From Prochlorococcus sp. AG-347-I15 (GTDB taxonomy: Bacteria > Cyanobacteriota > Cyanobacteriia > PCC-6307 > Cyanobiaceae), in assembly GCA_003281585.1 (NCBI GenBank), contig QCBN01000005.1, positions 24,096 to 88,095 of the forward strand: a stretch of DNA of 64,000 nucleotides, in the 5' to 3' direction. Numbering within the stretch: the stretch's first letter is position 1; each line of letters starts with the position of its first letter. The position numbers and the translations under genes are program-made. A model generated the notes under the pieces. The model ran no database searches and was not told the origin of the DNA. It was given only the letters and a program-made list of their open reading frames with translations. This document shows, one piece after another, positions 1 to 11,151 of this stretch.

Positions 1-139
1 TTAAAGTATTTCTAGTTTTAAATGTTTAAAATTATTGCAATAGATAGGGATATGCCAATGGACTAATAATCCTTAAGCGTTATATCTTTTATTAATTACA
101 AATTCATAAAATACCTACCAAAAGCAAGTTTTAACAAGC

Positions 140-335
140 ATTTTGATAGGGAAAAACCGGATCCCCGTCAGCTCTCTGCTGCATCGACCTGGAAATGCCA
201 GAAGAGGATTCAAAGTGGGCTTTCGTTTCCGATTACAAGATCGGTTTACTACCGCATCACGACAGTCTCCTCATGTCGAAAGAGAGTCAGATCAGAGCAC
301 ATAAAGAAGAGCTTAACCAAAGATCCAGTTACTTA
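140..335 (+). ncRNA. Candidate 6S-like (6Sa) RNA next to the purK 3' end
   Basis: GC-richer, non-coding-looking stretch with long-range complementarity at its ends (ggatc ~158 with gatcc ~321; agctct ~172 with agagct ~308). Cyanobacterial 6Sa RNA is commonly a purK neighbour. Not verified with a covariance model. Confidence 0.5.
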
Positions 336-351
336 ACTTTAACTTATTTTT

Positions 352-1542
352 TTATCCATTTGGAGATGGCCAAATGTCTCTTACCATAGTTAATAAAACT
401 TGTGCCTCATCGTATCTTTCTGAATGCGTTTTACCATTTAATAAAAATGTAATGTGAGCCATTTTTCTTCCCAGAATTTCTCGAGATTTGCCATAACAAT
501 GAATATTTGAACCCTCAATTTCAGATAACATCTTGACTCTTGTTTCCATTGAAATTGGAAAATTATTTTTTAATCCCAGTAGATTTATCATAATTGCCCC
601 TTCACAGTTCATTTTGATTTCAGGTGGCATTATCCCAGAAGAAATGCAAACATATTGATCAAACTGACTTGAAGTGCAAGCTTCAATAGAGAAATGAGCT
701 GAGTTATGTGTTCTTGGAGCTATTTCATTAATTAAAAGACCATTAGCTCCATAGAAGAATTCAATAGCTAAAACTCCAACATAATTAAGTTCATTGACTA
801 TTGAAGAGAAAATATTTATTGCGAATATGTTCAAATCATATTCATTTGTTCCAGATGCGAGAACCCAATCACAAACATGGTTTAATTGGAATGTCTCAAC
901 TATTGGAAAGAATCTTATCTTTCCGGTTCTATCTCTCGAACCAACAAGAGCCAGTTCTTTTTCATACTCTATCCATTCTTCTATTAACCATTCATCAGAA
1001 TTATTCTCTGTTAAAAAAGAATCTAAATCTTCTTTTGTCTTTATTTTTTTGTTCCCTTTACCGTCATATCCACCTTTATTTGATTTCGCCATTAGAGGAA
1101 AAGTCCAATTATTGATTTCCTCATCCGAGAGATTTTTAAAATCTTCAATACTTATCCATTTTGGACAGGGAATATTCATTCTATCTATTAATTTTTTTTG
1201 AGAAAACCTATCTACTAATGGCTTAATTGCGTTTAGGCTTGGAACAAAAATATCGTTATTGTCAATTAAATTTAATTTATCAATTTTTATCCATTCATTT
1301 TCAAAAATTATTTTTTCACACTCATTAATTAATGATTTATTACCTCTTATCTTTAAAGGATCAGCTTCTATGACATGATCTGCTTTTAAACCAGCAGGGT
1401 CATCACAAGATTTTGTTTGCACACATACTTCTAAATCTCTTTTTTTTGCTGCCTCGGTTAACATTAAGGCCAATTGACCACCTCCAATTATTCCTAGGGA
1501 ATAATTTTTCTTAATATCTTTTATTTTTTTTTTTAAACTCAT
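352..1542 (-). CDS. purK: 5-(carboxyamino)imidazole ribonucleotide synthase (ATP-grasp)
   Basis: GIIGGGQLALMLTEAAKK start, ATP-grasp motifs, EIAPRTHNSAHFSIEAC. Confidence 0.93.
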   Translation of the reverse strand: MSLKKKIKDIKKNYSLGIIGGGQLALMLTEAAKKRDLEVCVQTKSCDDPAGLKADHVIEADPLKIRGNKSLINECEKIIFENEWIKIDKLNLIDNNDIFVPSLNAIKPLVDRFSQKKLIDRMNIPCPKWISIEDFKNLSDEEINNWTFPLMAKSNKGGYDGKGNKKIKTKEDLDSFLTENNSDEWLIEEWIEYEKELALVGSRDRTGKIRFFPIVETFQLNHVCDWVLASGTNEYDLNIFAINIFSSIVNELNYVGVLAIEFFYGANGLLINEIAPRTHNSAHFSIEACTSSQFDQYVCISSGIMPPEIKMNCEGAIMINLLGLKNNFPISMETRVKMLSEIEGSNIHCYGKSREILGRKMAHITFLLNGKTHSERYDEAQVLLTMVRDIWPSPNG

Positions 1543-1667
1543 AGCATGATTTTATTACCATTTCTAATTCTTAACAACTGAATTTTTAAGTATCTAGAGC
1601 TTAGATTTTGCTATTATGTATAGTATTTAATACCAAATATTTATAAATTTTAACTAGGAAATCAATT

Positions 1668-2759
1668 GTGAATAAGACAAAAATATTAGTCCCTCTAGGT
1701 GATAAGTCATACGAAGTAACTCTAGAAGCTGGGATACTGAATAATATCAGCGAAGAGCTCTTAAGAATTGGAATAACAAAGAAAAGAAAAATACTTGTGA
1801 TTTCAAATGAAGAAATATCAAATTTGTATGGAGAAAAATTCTTAAATCACTTAAAAGAAAATCAATTTCAGGCCAAAATGTTCCTTATCAAAGCTGGAGA
1901 ATCATATAAAAACTTAAAAACCTTAAGTGAAATATATGATGTTGCATTTGAATTTGGCTTAGATAGAAATTCAATAGTTATTGCCCTTGGAGGAGGAATT
2001 GTTGGGGATGTAAGTGGTTTTGCAGCTGCGACTTGGCTGAGAGGTATCGAATATGTTCAGATTCCGACAACATTATTATCAATGGTTGATTCATCTGTGG
2101 GAGGAAAAACAGGGGTAAATCATCCAAAAGGTAAAAATTTAATTGGAGCTTTCAATCAACCTAAAGCAGTTTTGATTGATCCAGAAACTTTAAAAAGTTT
2201 GCCCAAAAGAGAATTTAATGCAGGCATGGCCGAAGTAATAAAATATGGAGTAATAAGAGATAAAGAACTTTTCGAATACTTAGAAATAGAAAAAAACAAG
2301 AATGAACTTATAAATCTCAAGAATGAATGTCTAATTAAAATAATTAATAGTTCAATAAAAACAAAGTCTCACATTGTTTCTCAAGATGAACATGAAAATG
2401 GTGTTAGAGCAATATTGAATTATGGTCATTCTTTTGGTCACGTTATTGAAAATTTATGTGGATACGGCAAATTTCTACATGGTGAGGCAATATCAATTGG
2501 TATGAATATTGCGGGGAATATAGCAATTGAAAAAGGGTTATGGTCTAAAGAAGAATTAGAGAGACAGAATAATCTTTTGAAGAGTTACGATCTTCCAACC
2601 GAGATTCCCAAAATAAATAAAGAAGACGTTCTAACAATACTTATGGGCGATAAAAAAGTTCGTGATGGCAAAATGAGATTTATCTTACCGCAAGAAATTG
2701 GTGCAGTGGATATTTATGATGACATAGAGGATTCATTATTTCTAAAGTTTTTTTCTTAA
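1668..2759 (+). CDS. aroB: 3-dehydroquinate synthase
   Basis: [55 protein letters not shown]. Confidence 0.97.
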   Translation: MNKTKILVPLGDKSYEVTLEAGILNNISEELLRIGITKKRKILVISNEEISNLYGEKFLNHLKENQFQAKMFLIKAGESYKNLKTLSEIYDVAFEFGLDRNSIVIALGGGIVGDVSGFAAATWLRGIEYVQIPTTLLSMVDSSVGGKTGVNHPKGKNLIGAFNQPKAVLIDPETLKSLPKREFNAGMAEVIKYGVIRDKELFEYLEIEKNKNELINLKNECLIKIINSSIKTKSHIVSQDEHENGVRAILNYGHSFGHVIENLCGYGKFLHGEAISIGMNIAGNIAIEKGLWSKEELERQNNLLKSYDLPTEIPKINKEDVLTILMGDKKVRDGKMRFILPQEIGAVDIYDDIEDSLFLKFFS

Positions 2760-3946
2760 CGCAAACAGGTTGAATTTATATTCATTTTTTTCTCATTAAA
2801 CTTACTAAAAACAAACCACTTAAAATCACCTAGACATAAAGGATCAACGAGTCTAAGTAATGCCTCTCTTCTTAAAAGGGCATTTGATAAATCCTTTTTG
2901 AATTCTTTCTGAATTCCATAAAGTCTTTCTGCCAATCCTAGTGCCAACAAAGCCTCTCCTTGTTTAGTAATACCAACATTATTTAATCCAAGAATCTCAG
3001 CATCATTAATTAAAGTTTCTATGCACACATGAGATGTTAAATCGCAATTTCCAGGAGAATCTAGGATATTATTCTTCATTTTTTGATTTTCATAAGAAAC
3101 TATCGTCCCATCAGAATTATTAGATGTGTAGTATTTTTTAGCTTCTTTAGCGTAATCAATTATCAATAAAATACCGTTATTAATTTTTCTATAAATAGCT
3201 TTTAACCATTTTGAGTTATCTATATGCCATTCTGTCGTCCAGCCTTCAAGGGCATCTTCAGGTGGGATAATGATCCCCAACTCACTTTTAGCAAGTTTAA
3301 TACTTTTCTCCAATTCACTTGTAATTGGCATTTCATCAAAAAATAATTTATTAGATTTTTTATCTATAGAAACTGCTTGTCGAAGTAATTTTCCTTTTGA
3401 GAAGGTAATTCTCTCCAGTGGCAAAGCATCTAAAACCTCATTGGCGATAACTATTCCATTTATATTATTTTCCTCTACTTCTTCCAAACCTTTCCATACA
3501 ATATCAATACCAAAGTTTAAAAATTCCCCCAATTTATTTTTTTGTTTTTCTACCATCCCTTCATTAGGTTCAATAATTACAAAAGAAACTCCTTCCAAAA
3601 AATTCTTGTTATTTTCTAAAAAATATTTAATTAATCCACTCATGAAACTTCCATCTCCTGCTCCAAATTCAATTACAGCTAATTTCTGATTAGATAAAAA
3701 ACTATTTTTGAGCTGAATTAGCCAATCTTCAATTTGTTTGCCAGCCAAAAAAGCAAAATCATCAGATAAAGAGGGTGATGTGACAAAATCTCCTCGAACG
3801 CCTAATTCAGCTTTACCGCTGCCGTAATAACCATTAATAGGATCATTTAATGCGAAATTCATAAAGTCATAAAAACTTATAGTCCCACCCATTTTTATTA
3901 TTTTTTTTACTAACCAATCTGGATTATTCGCGGGTAAGCTATTCAT
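2756..3946 (-). CDS. SAM-dependent methyltransferase, MidA/NDUFAF7 (DUF185) family
   Basis: [23 protein letters not shown]...[16 protein letters not shown]...[13 protein letters not shown]. Confidence 0.85.
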   Translation of the reverse strand: MNSLPANNPDWLVKKIIKMGGTISFYDFMNFALNDPINGYYGSGKAELGVRGDFVTSPSLSDDFAFLAGKQIEDWLIQLKNSFLSNQKLAVIEFGAGDGSFMSGLIKYFLENNKNFLEGVSFVIIEPNEGMVEKQKNKLGEFLNFGIDIVWKGLEEVEENNINGIVIANEVLDALPLERITFSKGKLLRQAVSIDKKSNKLFFDEMPITSELEKSIKLAKSELGIIIPPEDALEGWTTEWHIDNSKWLKAIYRKINNGILLIIDYAKEAKKYYTSNNSDGTIVSYENQKMKNNILDSPGNCDLTSHVCIETLINDAEILGLNNVGITKQGEALLALGLAERLYGIQKEFKKDLSNALLRREALLRLVDPLCLGDFKWFVFSKFNEKKMNINSTCLR

Positions 3947-3977
3947 CGGCGAAAATATAAAGAGACAGAACTTATTT

Positions 3978-4775
3978 ATGCCTTCAAAGATTAACTATTT
4001 ATTAGGAATATTTCTATCTATATTAGTTTTAATTTCACATAAACCAGTTTTCGCTATAAATAATCCAAATCTCTTACCAGAAGAAAAAACACCAGTAATT
4101 GATTTAGCTAAAACATTAAGCCCTAATCAGAAAAAATCTTTAGAGGAAAAGCTCAATAATCTAGAAATTGAAAGTGGGTGGAAAATTAAATATTTATCTC
4201 AGTTTGAAAGTTCACCTGGGAGTGCAATAAAGGACTATTGGGATTTAGATGAGACAAGTTTGTTGATAGTTGCGGATCCTAGAGGGGGAAATTTGCTGAA
4301 CTTTAACGTCGGAGAGGCTTATTTTAATTTTATGCCAAGGTTATTTTGGGTTGAACTTCAAACAAGATTTGGTAACCAATACTATGTTAAAGATCATGGT
4401 GAGGATGGTGCAGTGTTAGATGCAATTGATTCAGTAAAGATTTGTCTCGAAAGAGGAGGATGCCAAGTTGTCCCTGGTCTGCCCAAAGAGCAATATGTAT
4501 GGACTTTATGTACATCGATTCTTGGAGGTTTAGTAGCAGGTTTTGCATCTGCCCCAAGAAAAGAAGGTCAAGTCATTTCAATTGGATTTTTAGCTCTTCT
4601 TTCTCCTCTATGGGGAATGTTATTTGGAATTTTTGGTTTGGCACCGATAATATCCAGAACAAATGATTTATTACCTTTATTTAAAAATGGTTTGGCTTTT
4701 ACAGCCGCAGGAATTGCGGGTTATATCTTGTCTCAAACATTATTTTCAAGATATGAAAAGCCCAATAATACTTAA
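3978..4775 (+). CDS. TPM-domain (Psb32/YgcG-like) membrane-anchored lumenal protein
   Basis: Signal peptide, VIDLAKTLSPNQKKSLEEKLNNLEIESGWKIKYLS, C-terminal TM segments. Confidence 0.7.
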   Translation: MPSKINYLLGIFLSILVLISHKPVFAINNPNLLPEEKTPVIDLAKTLSPNQKKSLEEKLNNLEIESGWKIKYLSQFESSPGSAIKDYWDLDETSLLIVADPRGGNLLNFNVGEAYFNFMPRLFWVELQTRFGNQYYVKDHGEDGAVLDAIDSVKICLERGGCQVVPGLPKEQYVWTLCTSILGGLVAGFASAPRKEGQVISIGFLALLSPLWGMLFGIFGLAPIISRTNDLLPLFKNGLAFTAAGIAGYILSQTLFSRYEKPNNT

Positions 4776-4798
4776 AATATGATCAGAGATATTTAATC

Positions 4799-5572
4799 CT
4801 AAAAAAATTTATCTTCTTCACGAATTTCACCAGACTCTGAATACCATCGATGAGAAACATGCCTTAATTCCTTTTTTTCAAACTCAATCCATGAAAAGTT
4901 AATTAGCAATTTACCATCTTCATCAGTTTTATATCTTGGTACTACAGCAGTGTTGAAATAAATTGTTCCTTTGCTATCAATTTTAAACATCTCTCTTAAA
5001 CCAAGATTTCTTTTAAGCCGGTTGTGCATATGACCAAAAATTACAAGATCAACTTTTCTTCTCTTTTGTATTTGAGAAATAGCAGCGGACAAATCTCTAT
5101 CTCCCCAATCTAAAGAGGGTAATTTCCAGTCTTTCCCACAAATGCTTTTAGGTTCTGAACCTAAACCCGAAGGACCAGCATGAGACATAATTATTAGAGG
5201 TATTTCTTCAATAGTCTCTTCTGAACATTTGATAATTTTATTTATTGAATCTTGTTCGGTTATAGGTCCATAAACGCCTTTAACTTCTTTTGAAAGATAA
5301 TAGCCGCCGCCAGAGCTACATGGTCTAGCAGACAATAAATTTATTTGATTATTAAAAACTTTCAAATCCCATGCACAATATTTTTCACCAAGAACACGTA
5401 TCTGCTTTGAGAGAGTTTCGCCTGTAGAATCTTTCCCTCTATCATGATTTCCTAAAATCACAAAAGTAGGAATTTTGATCTCATTTATTTTTTTAATTAT
5501 TTTGACACTTCCATCAGAAATATCACCAACAAATAAAACAATATTTGGTTTGATAATCGATAAAACTTTCAA
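4799..5572 (-). CDS. Metallophosphoesterase (calcineurin-like); N-terminus probably extends upstream to about 5632
   Basis: LFVGDISDG, ILGNHDRG, IFGHMHNR motifs; the in-frame upstream codons encode KIAIVGDCHGQWSEFD. Confidence 0.85.
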   Translation of the reverse strand: MKVLSIIKPNIVLFVGDISDGSVKIIKKINEIKIPTFVILGNHDRGKDSTGETLSKQIRVLGEKYCAWDLKVFNNQINLLSARPCSSGGGYYLSKEVKGVYGPITEQDSINKIIKCSEETIEEIPLIIMSHAGPSGLGSEPKSICGKDWKLPSLDWGDRDLSAAISQIQKRRKVDLVIFGHMHNRLKRNLGLREMFKIDSKGTIYFNTAVVPRYKTDEDGKLLINFSWIEFEKKELRHVSHRWYSESGEIREEDKFF

Positions 5573-5735
5573 GTCAAATTCAGACCATTGACCATGACAG
5601 TCACCAACAATAGCAATTTTAAAATTTGTCAGAATTTTTTCTGTTAAAAGGCATATAATCTATTTAGAGATATTCTAAATCCTGACCAGTATAACTTCTA
5701 CTGCAAAACAGAAATCAGTTCAAAACGAAGAGGAT

Positions 5736-6650
5736 TTGATTTCTGAAATAAAGGAGCGTTGCCGAAAAGCTAATGCAATTATTCTTGCGCACTATTATCA
5801 AGCTCCAGAGATTCAGGAAATTGCAGATTTTATTGGCGATTCATTAGATCTATCTAGGAAAGCTGCAAATAATGACGCAGATATAATAATTTTTTGCGGT
5901 GTGCACTTTATGGCCGAAACCGCAAAAATACTTAGCCCTAATAAAATAGTCCTTTTACCAGATATTGACGCAGGGTGCTCATTAGCAGACGATTGTCCTT
6001 CAGATAAATTTCAAAAATTCAGGGAAGAAAATCCAGATCACTATGTCGTAAGTTATATAAATTGCACTGCAGAAGTAAAAGCTCAAAGTGATCTGATATG
6101 TACAAGCAGTAATGCAGTCTCATTAATTAAAAAGATACCTGAAGATAAAAAGATAATATTTGCGCCAGATCAGAACCTTGGGAGATGGGTACAGAAAAAT
6201 TCAGGAAGAGATCTTAAATTATGGCCTGGCAGCTGCATTGTTCATGAATCATTTAGTGAAGAAGCACTTCTAAAATTAAAATATCAAAATCCAGGATCAA
6301 AAGTAATTGCTCATCCTGAATGTAGTCAAAATTTACTAATTCTCTCAGACTTTATTGGATCAACAAGTAAGCTGCTTGATTTCGTAAGTAAAGATCCATC
6401 TAAAACTTACATGGTACTAACTGAACCTGGAATAATTCATCAAATGAAAAAGAAAGAACCTAATAAAATTTTTATTGAAGTTCCCGATGTAGAAGGTTGT
6501 AAATGTAACGAGTGTCCATATATGAAATTAAACACTTTAGAAAAAATTCTTGATTGTTTGAAAAATAATTCCCCGTCTATTGAACTAGACCCAGAAATAA
6601 TTAGAAGAGCCTATGTGCCAATAAAGAGAATGCTGGATATGAGTAATTAA
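5736..6650 (+). CDS. nadA: Quinolinate synthase A
   Basis: NAIILAHYYQAPEIQEIADFIGDSLDLSRKA; VSYINCTAEVKAQSDLICTSSNAV; Fe-S Cys C-terminus. Confidence 0.95.
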   Translation: MISEIKERCRKANAIILAHYYQAPEIQEIADFIGDSLDLSRKAANNDADIIIFCGVHFMAETAKILSPNKIVLLPDIDAGCSLADDCPSDKFQKFREENPDHYVVSYINCTAEVKAQSDLICTSSNAVSLIKKIPEDKKIIFAPDQNLGRWVQKNSGRDLKLWPGSCIVHESFSEEALLKLKYQNPGSKVIAHPECSQNLLILSDFIGSTSKLLDFVSKDPSKTYMVLTEPGIIHQMKKKEPNKIFIEVPDVEGCKCNECPYMKLNTLEKILDCLKNNSPSIELDPEIIRRAYVPIKRMLDMSN

Positions 6651-7966
6651 TTTAATGAAAATACTTTATCTTCCTTATTAATTTTTAGGAATGCATTAAG
6701 GTTTGTGGTGTCGGGATTAAATTCGCTTATCTGATTCTTTCTATTAATTATATTTATTAGCTCTTTTTCACCAGCTCTATATTGTTTATCTTTTCTAGTT
6801 CCTATCTCTCTTTGAAGTATAGGGTTTATATTCATTCTTACTTCTATGTCTGGAATAATTCCAGATTTGTTTATATCAGTGCCGTTCGGAGTTAAATACT
6901 TAGCGACTGTAACAGTTAGACCTGAACCATCAACTAAAGTTCTCATGGATTGAACTAGACCTTTACCAAAGGTTTTCTTCCCAACTAATTTTCCTCTTTT
7001 ATTATCTTTTATTGCACCAGAAACTATTTCGCTAGCACTGGCAGAACCCTCATTAACTAAAACAACTAAAGGTTTTTTTGTTAGAGCTTGACCGTTACCT
7101 TTTCTTGTTTCTTTTAAACCATCTTTACTTACTGTACTTACTATTACTCCTTTATTAATAAAGTGCCTTGAAATATCAATACTTGATTCTAATAAACCTC
7201 CTGGATTACTTCTTAAGTCAAGAATATATCCTGCGACTTTTTTTGTTTCTAAATCCTTAATTGCATCTCTAGTCTCCTTTGATGCATTTGCATTAAATTG
7301 TTTAATTCTTACATAACCAATTAATAAGCCGCTTATGGTTTGATTGACTTTACTTGAAACAGATTTTATTTCAATTTTTTCTCTCGATAAAATCTTAAAA
7401 AAGGATTTAGAACCTCTAAGAATTTCAAGCTTTACTTTAGTACCTCTTTGTCCTCTTATTAATTTCACAGCCTCCTCTATATTCATGCCTTTAGTAGAAA
7501 TATCATCTATGGATAATATTTTATCTCTAGCTTTAACTCCAGCATCAAATGCAGGGGTGCCCTCAATGGGAGAAATAATTATTAAATCATCAGATTCTTC
7601 ATCTTTTACTATTTGGATACCAACTCCAGTTAATTCACCAGAGGTATCAATTCTCATTTGATTAAATTCTTTAGGTTCTAAAAATCTTGTATAAGAATCA
7701 TCTAAGTTAGAAAGCATATCTCTAATCGCATCATATGCTTCATTGCTGTCTGAATATGTTTTTGATAAAACTTTTTTTCTTAGATTAATCCAGTTGGACT
7801 TTCGAAATTTGCCGCTTGAGTCAAGAAAATCTCTATATACAATTTGCCAAACATGATCAATTACTTCTTTATAACTATTATTTAAAACTGTTGCCTCTGC
7901 AAAATTATTTAAAAATAACCCAGAAAAGGATGTCGCAAACAGAAATATATATTTTTTTTTAAGCAA
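6647..7966 (-). CDS. ctpA: C-terminal processing peptidase (S41, PDZ), secreted
   Basis: PDZ domain, LDLRSNPGGLLESSIDIS, EGSASASEIVSGAIKD, GKKTFGKGLVQ. Confidence 0.9.
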   Translation of the reverse strand: MLKKKYIFLFATSFSGLFLNNFAEATVLNNSYKEVIDHVWQIVYRDFLDSSGKFRKSNWINLRKKVLSKTYSDSNEAYDAIRDMLSNLDDSYTRFLEPKEFNQMRIDTSGELTGVGIQIVKDEESDDLIIISPIEGTPAFDAGVKARDKILSIDDISTKGMNIEEAVKLIRGQRGTKVKLEILRGSKSFFKILSREKIEIKSVSSKVNQTISGLLIGYVRIKQFNANASKETRDAIKDLETKKVAGYILDLRSNPGGLLESSIDISRHFINKGVIVSTVSKDGLKETRKGNGQALTKKPLVVLVNEGSASASEIVSGAIKDNKRGKLVGKKTFGKGLVQSMRTLVDGSGLTVTVAKYLTPNGTDINKSGIIPDIEVRMNINPILQREIGTRKDKQYRAGEKELINIINRKNQISEFNPDTTNLNAFLKINKEDKVFSLN

Positions 7967-8042
7967 TTTTCTTATCTACAAATAATTCGATATTTTTTAT
8001 TATAAAAAGAATTTATTTATAATTCAAAAATTTGACAAATCC

Positions 8043-9260
8043 TTAAGGATCAATCCACTTCCCATCATCCTTAATAAGTTGGATTAAAGCATTAACACCC
8101 TCATCTTCAGGTACTCTTTTTATCTCTTCTTTTCTTCTATATAAGGCAATAGTTCCTTTACCTTTTCCAACATAACCATAATCAGCATCTGCCATTTCTC
8201 CTGGCCCATTCACAATACATCCCATTATTGCTATATCTAGACCCGTCAAATGTGAGGTAGCGTTCCTAACTTTATCTACAACTTCTTCTAGATTGAAAAG
8301 TGTTCTACCACAACTGGGGCAACTGATGTATTCAACCATTGTTTTTCTTAATCCTAAAGATTGCAAAATTGAATAGCACACTGGTATTTCCTTTTCTGGA
8401 GCTTCTGTTAAGGAAACCCTGATGGTATCTCCTAATCCCTCTGCTAAAAGCGTTCCAATTCCAGCAGTACTTTTAATCCTTCCATAATCACCATCACCAG
8501 CTTCGGTCACTCCTAAATGTAAGGGATAGTTATATCCTTCTGAGTCAAGCCTATCTGCAATCATTCTGTAAGCTGCCATCATGACCGGAGCCCTAGAAGC
8601 TTTCATAGAAATAATTATGTTATGAAAATCAAGCTCATCACAAATTTTGACGAACTCCATCGCAGATTCTGTCATTCCTAATGGCGTATCTCCATAAGTA
8701 AAAAGCATCCTCTCAGATAGAGACCCATGATTTACTCCAATCCTTAGAGCTTTATTTTCAGCCTTTAAAACTTCAACTAAAGGGGTAAATCTTTTAAGTA
8801 TTGTTTGCTTAATAGTTTCAAATTCCTCATCTGTATATTCAGTTCTTGTAGGGTCTGATTTTTCAAAAACAAACAATCCAGGATTAATTCTTACTTTATC
8901 AACATGTTTTGCGACTTCCATTGCAATTTTCATACCATTATGGTGCACATCAGCCACCAAGGGGGTATTGATATTATTTTCTAGTAATTTTGCCTTGATA
9001 TCCCCTACTGCTTTGGCATGTGCTAGGGAAGGGACAGTTAACCTTACTATTTCACAACCCACATCATGAAGTCTTTTGATAGCTAAGTAAGCATTTTCGA
9101 CATCCATAGTATCTTCATTTATCATCGATTGAACCCTTACTGGATAATCACTTCCAATAGCTATATCACCTACCATTACTGTTCTAGTTATCCTTCTCTC
9201 AATATGAGTTGAATATCTTTTGGAGAGACTATTAACCTCTTTTGATTGAGTTAATGACAT
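8043..9260 (-). CDS. ispG: 4-hydroxy-3-methylbut-2-en-1-yl diphosphate synthase
   Basis: [50 protein letters not shown]. Confidence 0.97.
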   Translation of the reverse strand: MSLTQSKEVNSLSKRYSTHIERRITRTVMVGDIAIGSDYPVRVQSMINEDTMDVENAYLAIKRLHDVGCEIVRLTVPSLAHAKAVGDIKAKLLENNINTPLVADVHHNGMKIAMEVAKHVDKVRINPGLFVFEKSDPTRTEYTDEEFETIKQTILKRFTPLVEVLKAENKALRIGVNHGSLSERMLFTYGDTPLGMTESAMEFVKICDELDFHNIIISMKASRAPVMMAAYRMIADRLDSEGYNYPLHLGVTEAGDGDYGRIKSTAGIGTLLAEGLGDTIRVSLTEAPEKEIPVCYSILQSLGLRKTMVEYISCPSCGRTLFNLEEVVDKVRNATSHLTGLDIAIMGCIVNGPGEMADADYGYVGKGKGTIALYRRKEEIKRVPEDEGVNALIQLIKDDGKWIDP

Positions 9261-9295
9261 TAAAATTCTTGATATTCAAAAAGGATTTCACTAAA

Positions 9296-9799
9296 TTATA
9301 CGGCATATAGTTTACCACTTACATTCTCTAGGTCTTTCAAAGTTAGATGGTAAGGTTTATTGATTTCTTTTGAAGGAAATCTCAACAAATAAGATGGATG
9401 AAAAATTACCATAATTTCTCTCCCATCTTTTTTAATCCATTGACCTCTTAAATTACTTATAGGATCTTTAACTTCTAAAATAGCTCTCATAGCAGTAGAA
9501 CCAGTAAGTAATATAAATTTTGGATCGACTAACTTTATTTGCTGTAATAACCAGGGTTTATGAATATTAATTTCTCTAGCCGTGGGTTTTCTGTTATTAG
9601 GTGGACGACATTTAATTACATTACAAAAATAAACATCCTTCTTATAATCAATTCCAGCTTGTACCAATAATTCGTTTAATAACTTTCCAGATTTACCTAC
9701 ATAAGGTTTTCCTTCTAAATCTTCCTGGGCTCCAGGTGCCTCACCAATTACTAACAAATCTGCAAATACACTTCCTCTCCCAATTACTAACCTTTTCAC
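9296..9799 (-). CDS. Uracil-DNA glycosylase superfamily protein (family 4/5-like)
   Basis: VIGEAPGAQEDLEGKPYVGKSGKLLNELL, NVIKCRPPNNRKP, FHPSYLLR. Confidence 0.88.
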   Translation of the reverse strand: MKRLVIGRGSVFADLLVIGEAPGAQEDLEGKPYVGKSGKLLNELLVQAGIDYKKDVYFCNVIKCRPPNNRKPTAREINIHKPWLLQQIKLVDPKFILLTGSTAMRAILEVKDPISNLRGQWIKKDGREIMVIFHPSYLLRFPSKEINKPYHLTLKDLENVSGKLYAV

Positions 9800-9942
9800 C
9801 GAAAATAAAACTTTAAATATTTTTATCTTAAGAACTCAAAACATGAAAATAAAATAGATTAAGAAAATGAACTAAAATAAACCATAGTGTGATAGTTTTA
9901 TTTATTCTTAATTTATGCATTTGTCATTATTAAAAGTCATAT

Positions 9943-11139
9943 TTGAAAAGTCATAAGTCGATGAGTCAAGTTATTTTATCTGAACGGGCACTTTCAATTG
10001 AGCCTTCTCTTACATTGCAGATAAGTGCTAAAGCAAATCAATTATCTGCAGAAGGAGTAGATATTTGCAATTTAAGTGCAGGTGAACCTGATTTTGATGC
10101 CCCAAAAGAAGTTATAGAGGCTACAAGTAAAGCTATATTTGATGGATTTACGAAGTACGGGCCCGCAGCGGGGAATTTAGATCTACGAAAAGCAATTGCA
10201 AATAAACTTCAAATTCAAAACGATTTAAATTATGAATTTGAAAATGTAATGGTCACAAATGGTGCTAAGCAAGCAATATATAATCTTTTCCAAGTATTGT
10301 TAAATACTGGAGACGAAGTTATTATTCCTTCTCCATATTGGTTAAGTTATCCCCAGATGGTTAGATTGGCGGGTGGGAAGCCAATTTTTACAAATTCTTC
10401 TGCAGAAGATGGATTCAAAATAAATATAGAAGATTTGAAGTCTAAAATTTCTTCAAAAACTAAATTTATAATTATCAATTCTCCTAATAACCCTACTGGA
10501 AGAGTTATGTCAAAGGAAGAATTATTGCAAATTGCCGATTTAGCAAGAGAAAATCCAAATATCAATATTCTTTCTGATGAGATTTACGAACTAATCCTTA
10601 AAAAAGAATTTAAACACTACAGTTTATCTTCATTAGCAAATGACTTAAAAGATAGAATTTTTATAATAAATGGGTTTGCGAAAGGATGGGCTATGACTGG
10701 CTGGAGGATAGGTTATTTAGTAGGTCCCAAAGATGTAATCAAAGCATCCTCAGCATTACAAAGTCAAAGTACAAGTAATGTTTGCTCTTTTGTTCAAAAA
10801 GGTGCATTAGAGGCTTTAAAAATTAATAATGAGTTTTTCTCAATGATAAATAGCCATTATGATCAAAGAAGAAGACTTCTCTATGAGGGCCTTAATAATA
10901 TAAATGGGATTTATATTGAAGAACCTAACGGAGCATTTTACGCATTTCCAAAATTACCCAACTCCTCAATTACTTCTGTTGATTTCTGCAATAAAGCTCT
11001 TCAAGATTACGGATTAGTTGTTGTACCTGGAAAAGCTTTTGGAGCTGATCAATGTATAAGAATATCTTGTGCAGCTTCAGAAGTTAAAATAAAAGATGGA
11101 CTAAAGAGGATTGAAAAAGCAATATCTGAATACTATTAA
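9943..11139 (+). CDS. aspC: Class I aspartate aminotransferase (start may be the ATG at 9961)
   Basis: NLSAGEPDFDAP, SPNNPTGRVMSKEELL, NGFAKGWAMTGWRIGYLVGP. Confidence 0.92.
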   Translation: MKSHKSMSQVILSERALSIEPSLTLQISAKANQLSAEGVDICNLSAGEPDFDAPKEVIEATSKAIFDGFTKYGPAAGNLDLRKAIANKLQIQNDLNYEFENVMVTNGAKQAIYNLFQVLLNTGDEVIIPSPYWLSYPQMVRLAGGKPIFTNSSAEDGFKINIEDLKSKISSKTKFIIINSPNNPTGRVMSKEELLQIADLARENPNINILSDEIYELILKKEFKHYSLSSLANDLKDRIFIINGFAKGWAMTGWRIGYLVGPKDVIKASSALQSQSTSNVCSFVQKGALEALKINNEFFSMINSHYDQRRRLLYEGLNNINGIYIEEPNGAFYAFPKLPNSSITSVDFCNKALQDYGLVVVPGKAFGADQCIRISCAASEVKIKDGLKRIEKAISEYY

Positions 11140-11151
11140 TTTAACTAAGTT

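Noticed and set aside
195-389. 64-aa ORF on + strand
   Set aside because: Overlaps the structured candidate 6S-like RNA and the purK 3' end; no protein family resemblance
794-1201. Antisense ORFs (794-1201, 801-1115) inside purK
   Set aside because: Opposite strand of a well-supported gene; low-complexity composition typical of antisense frames
3270-3689. 139-aa ORF antisense to the MidA-like gene
   Set aside because: Shadow ORF of a conserved CDS
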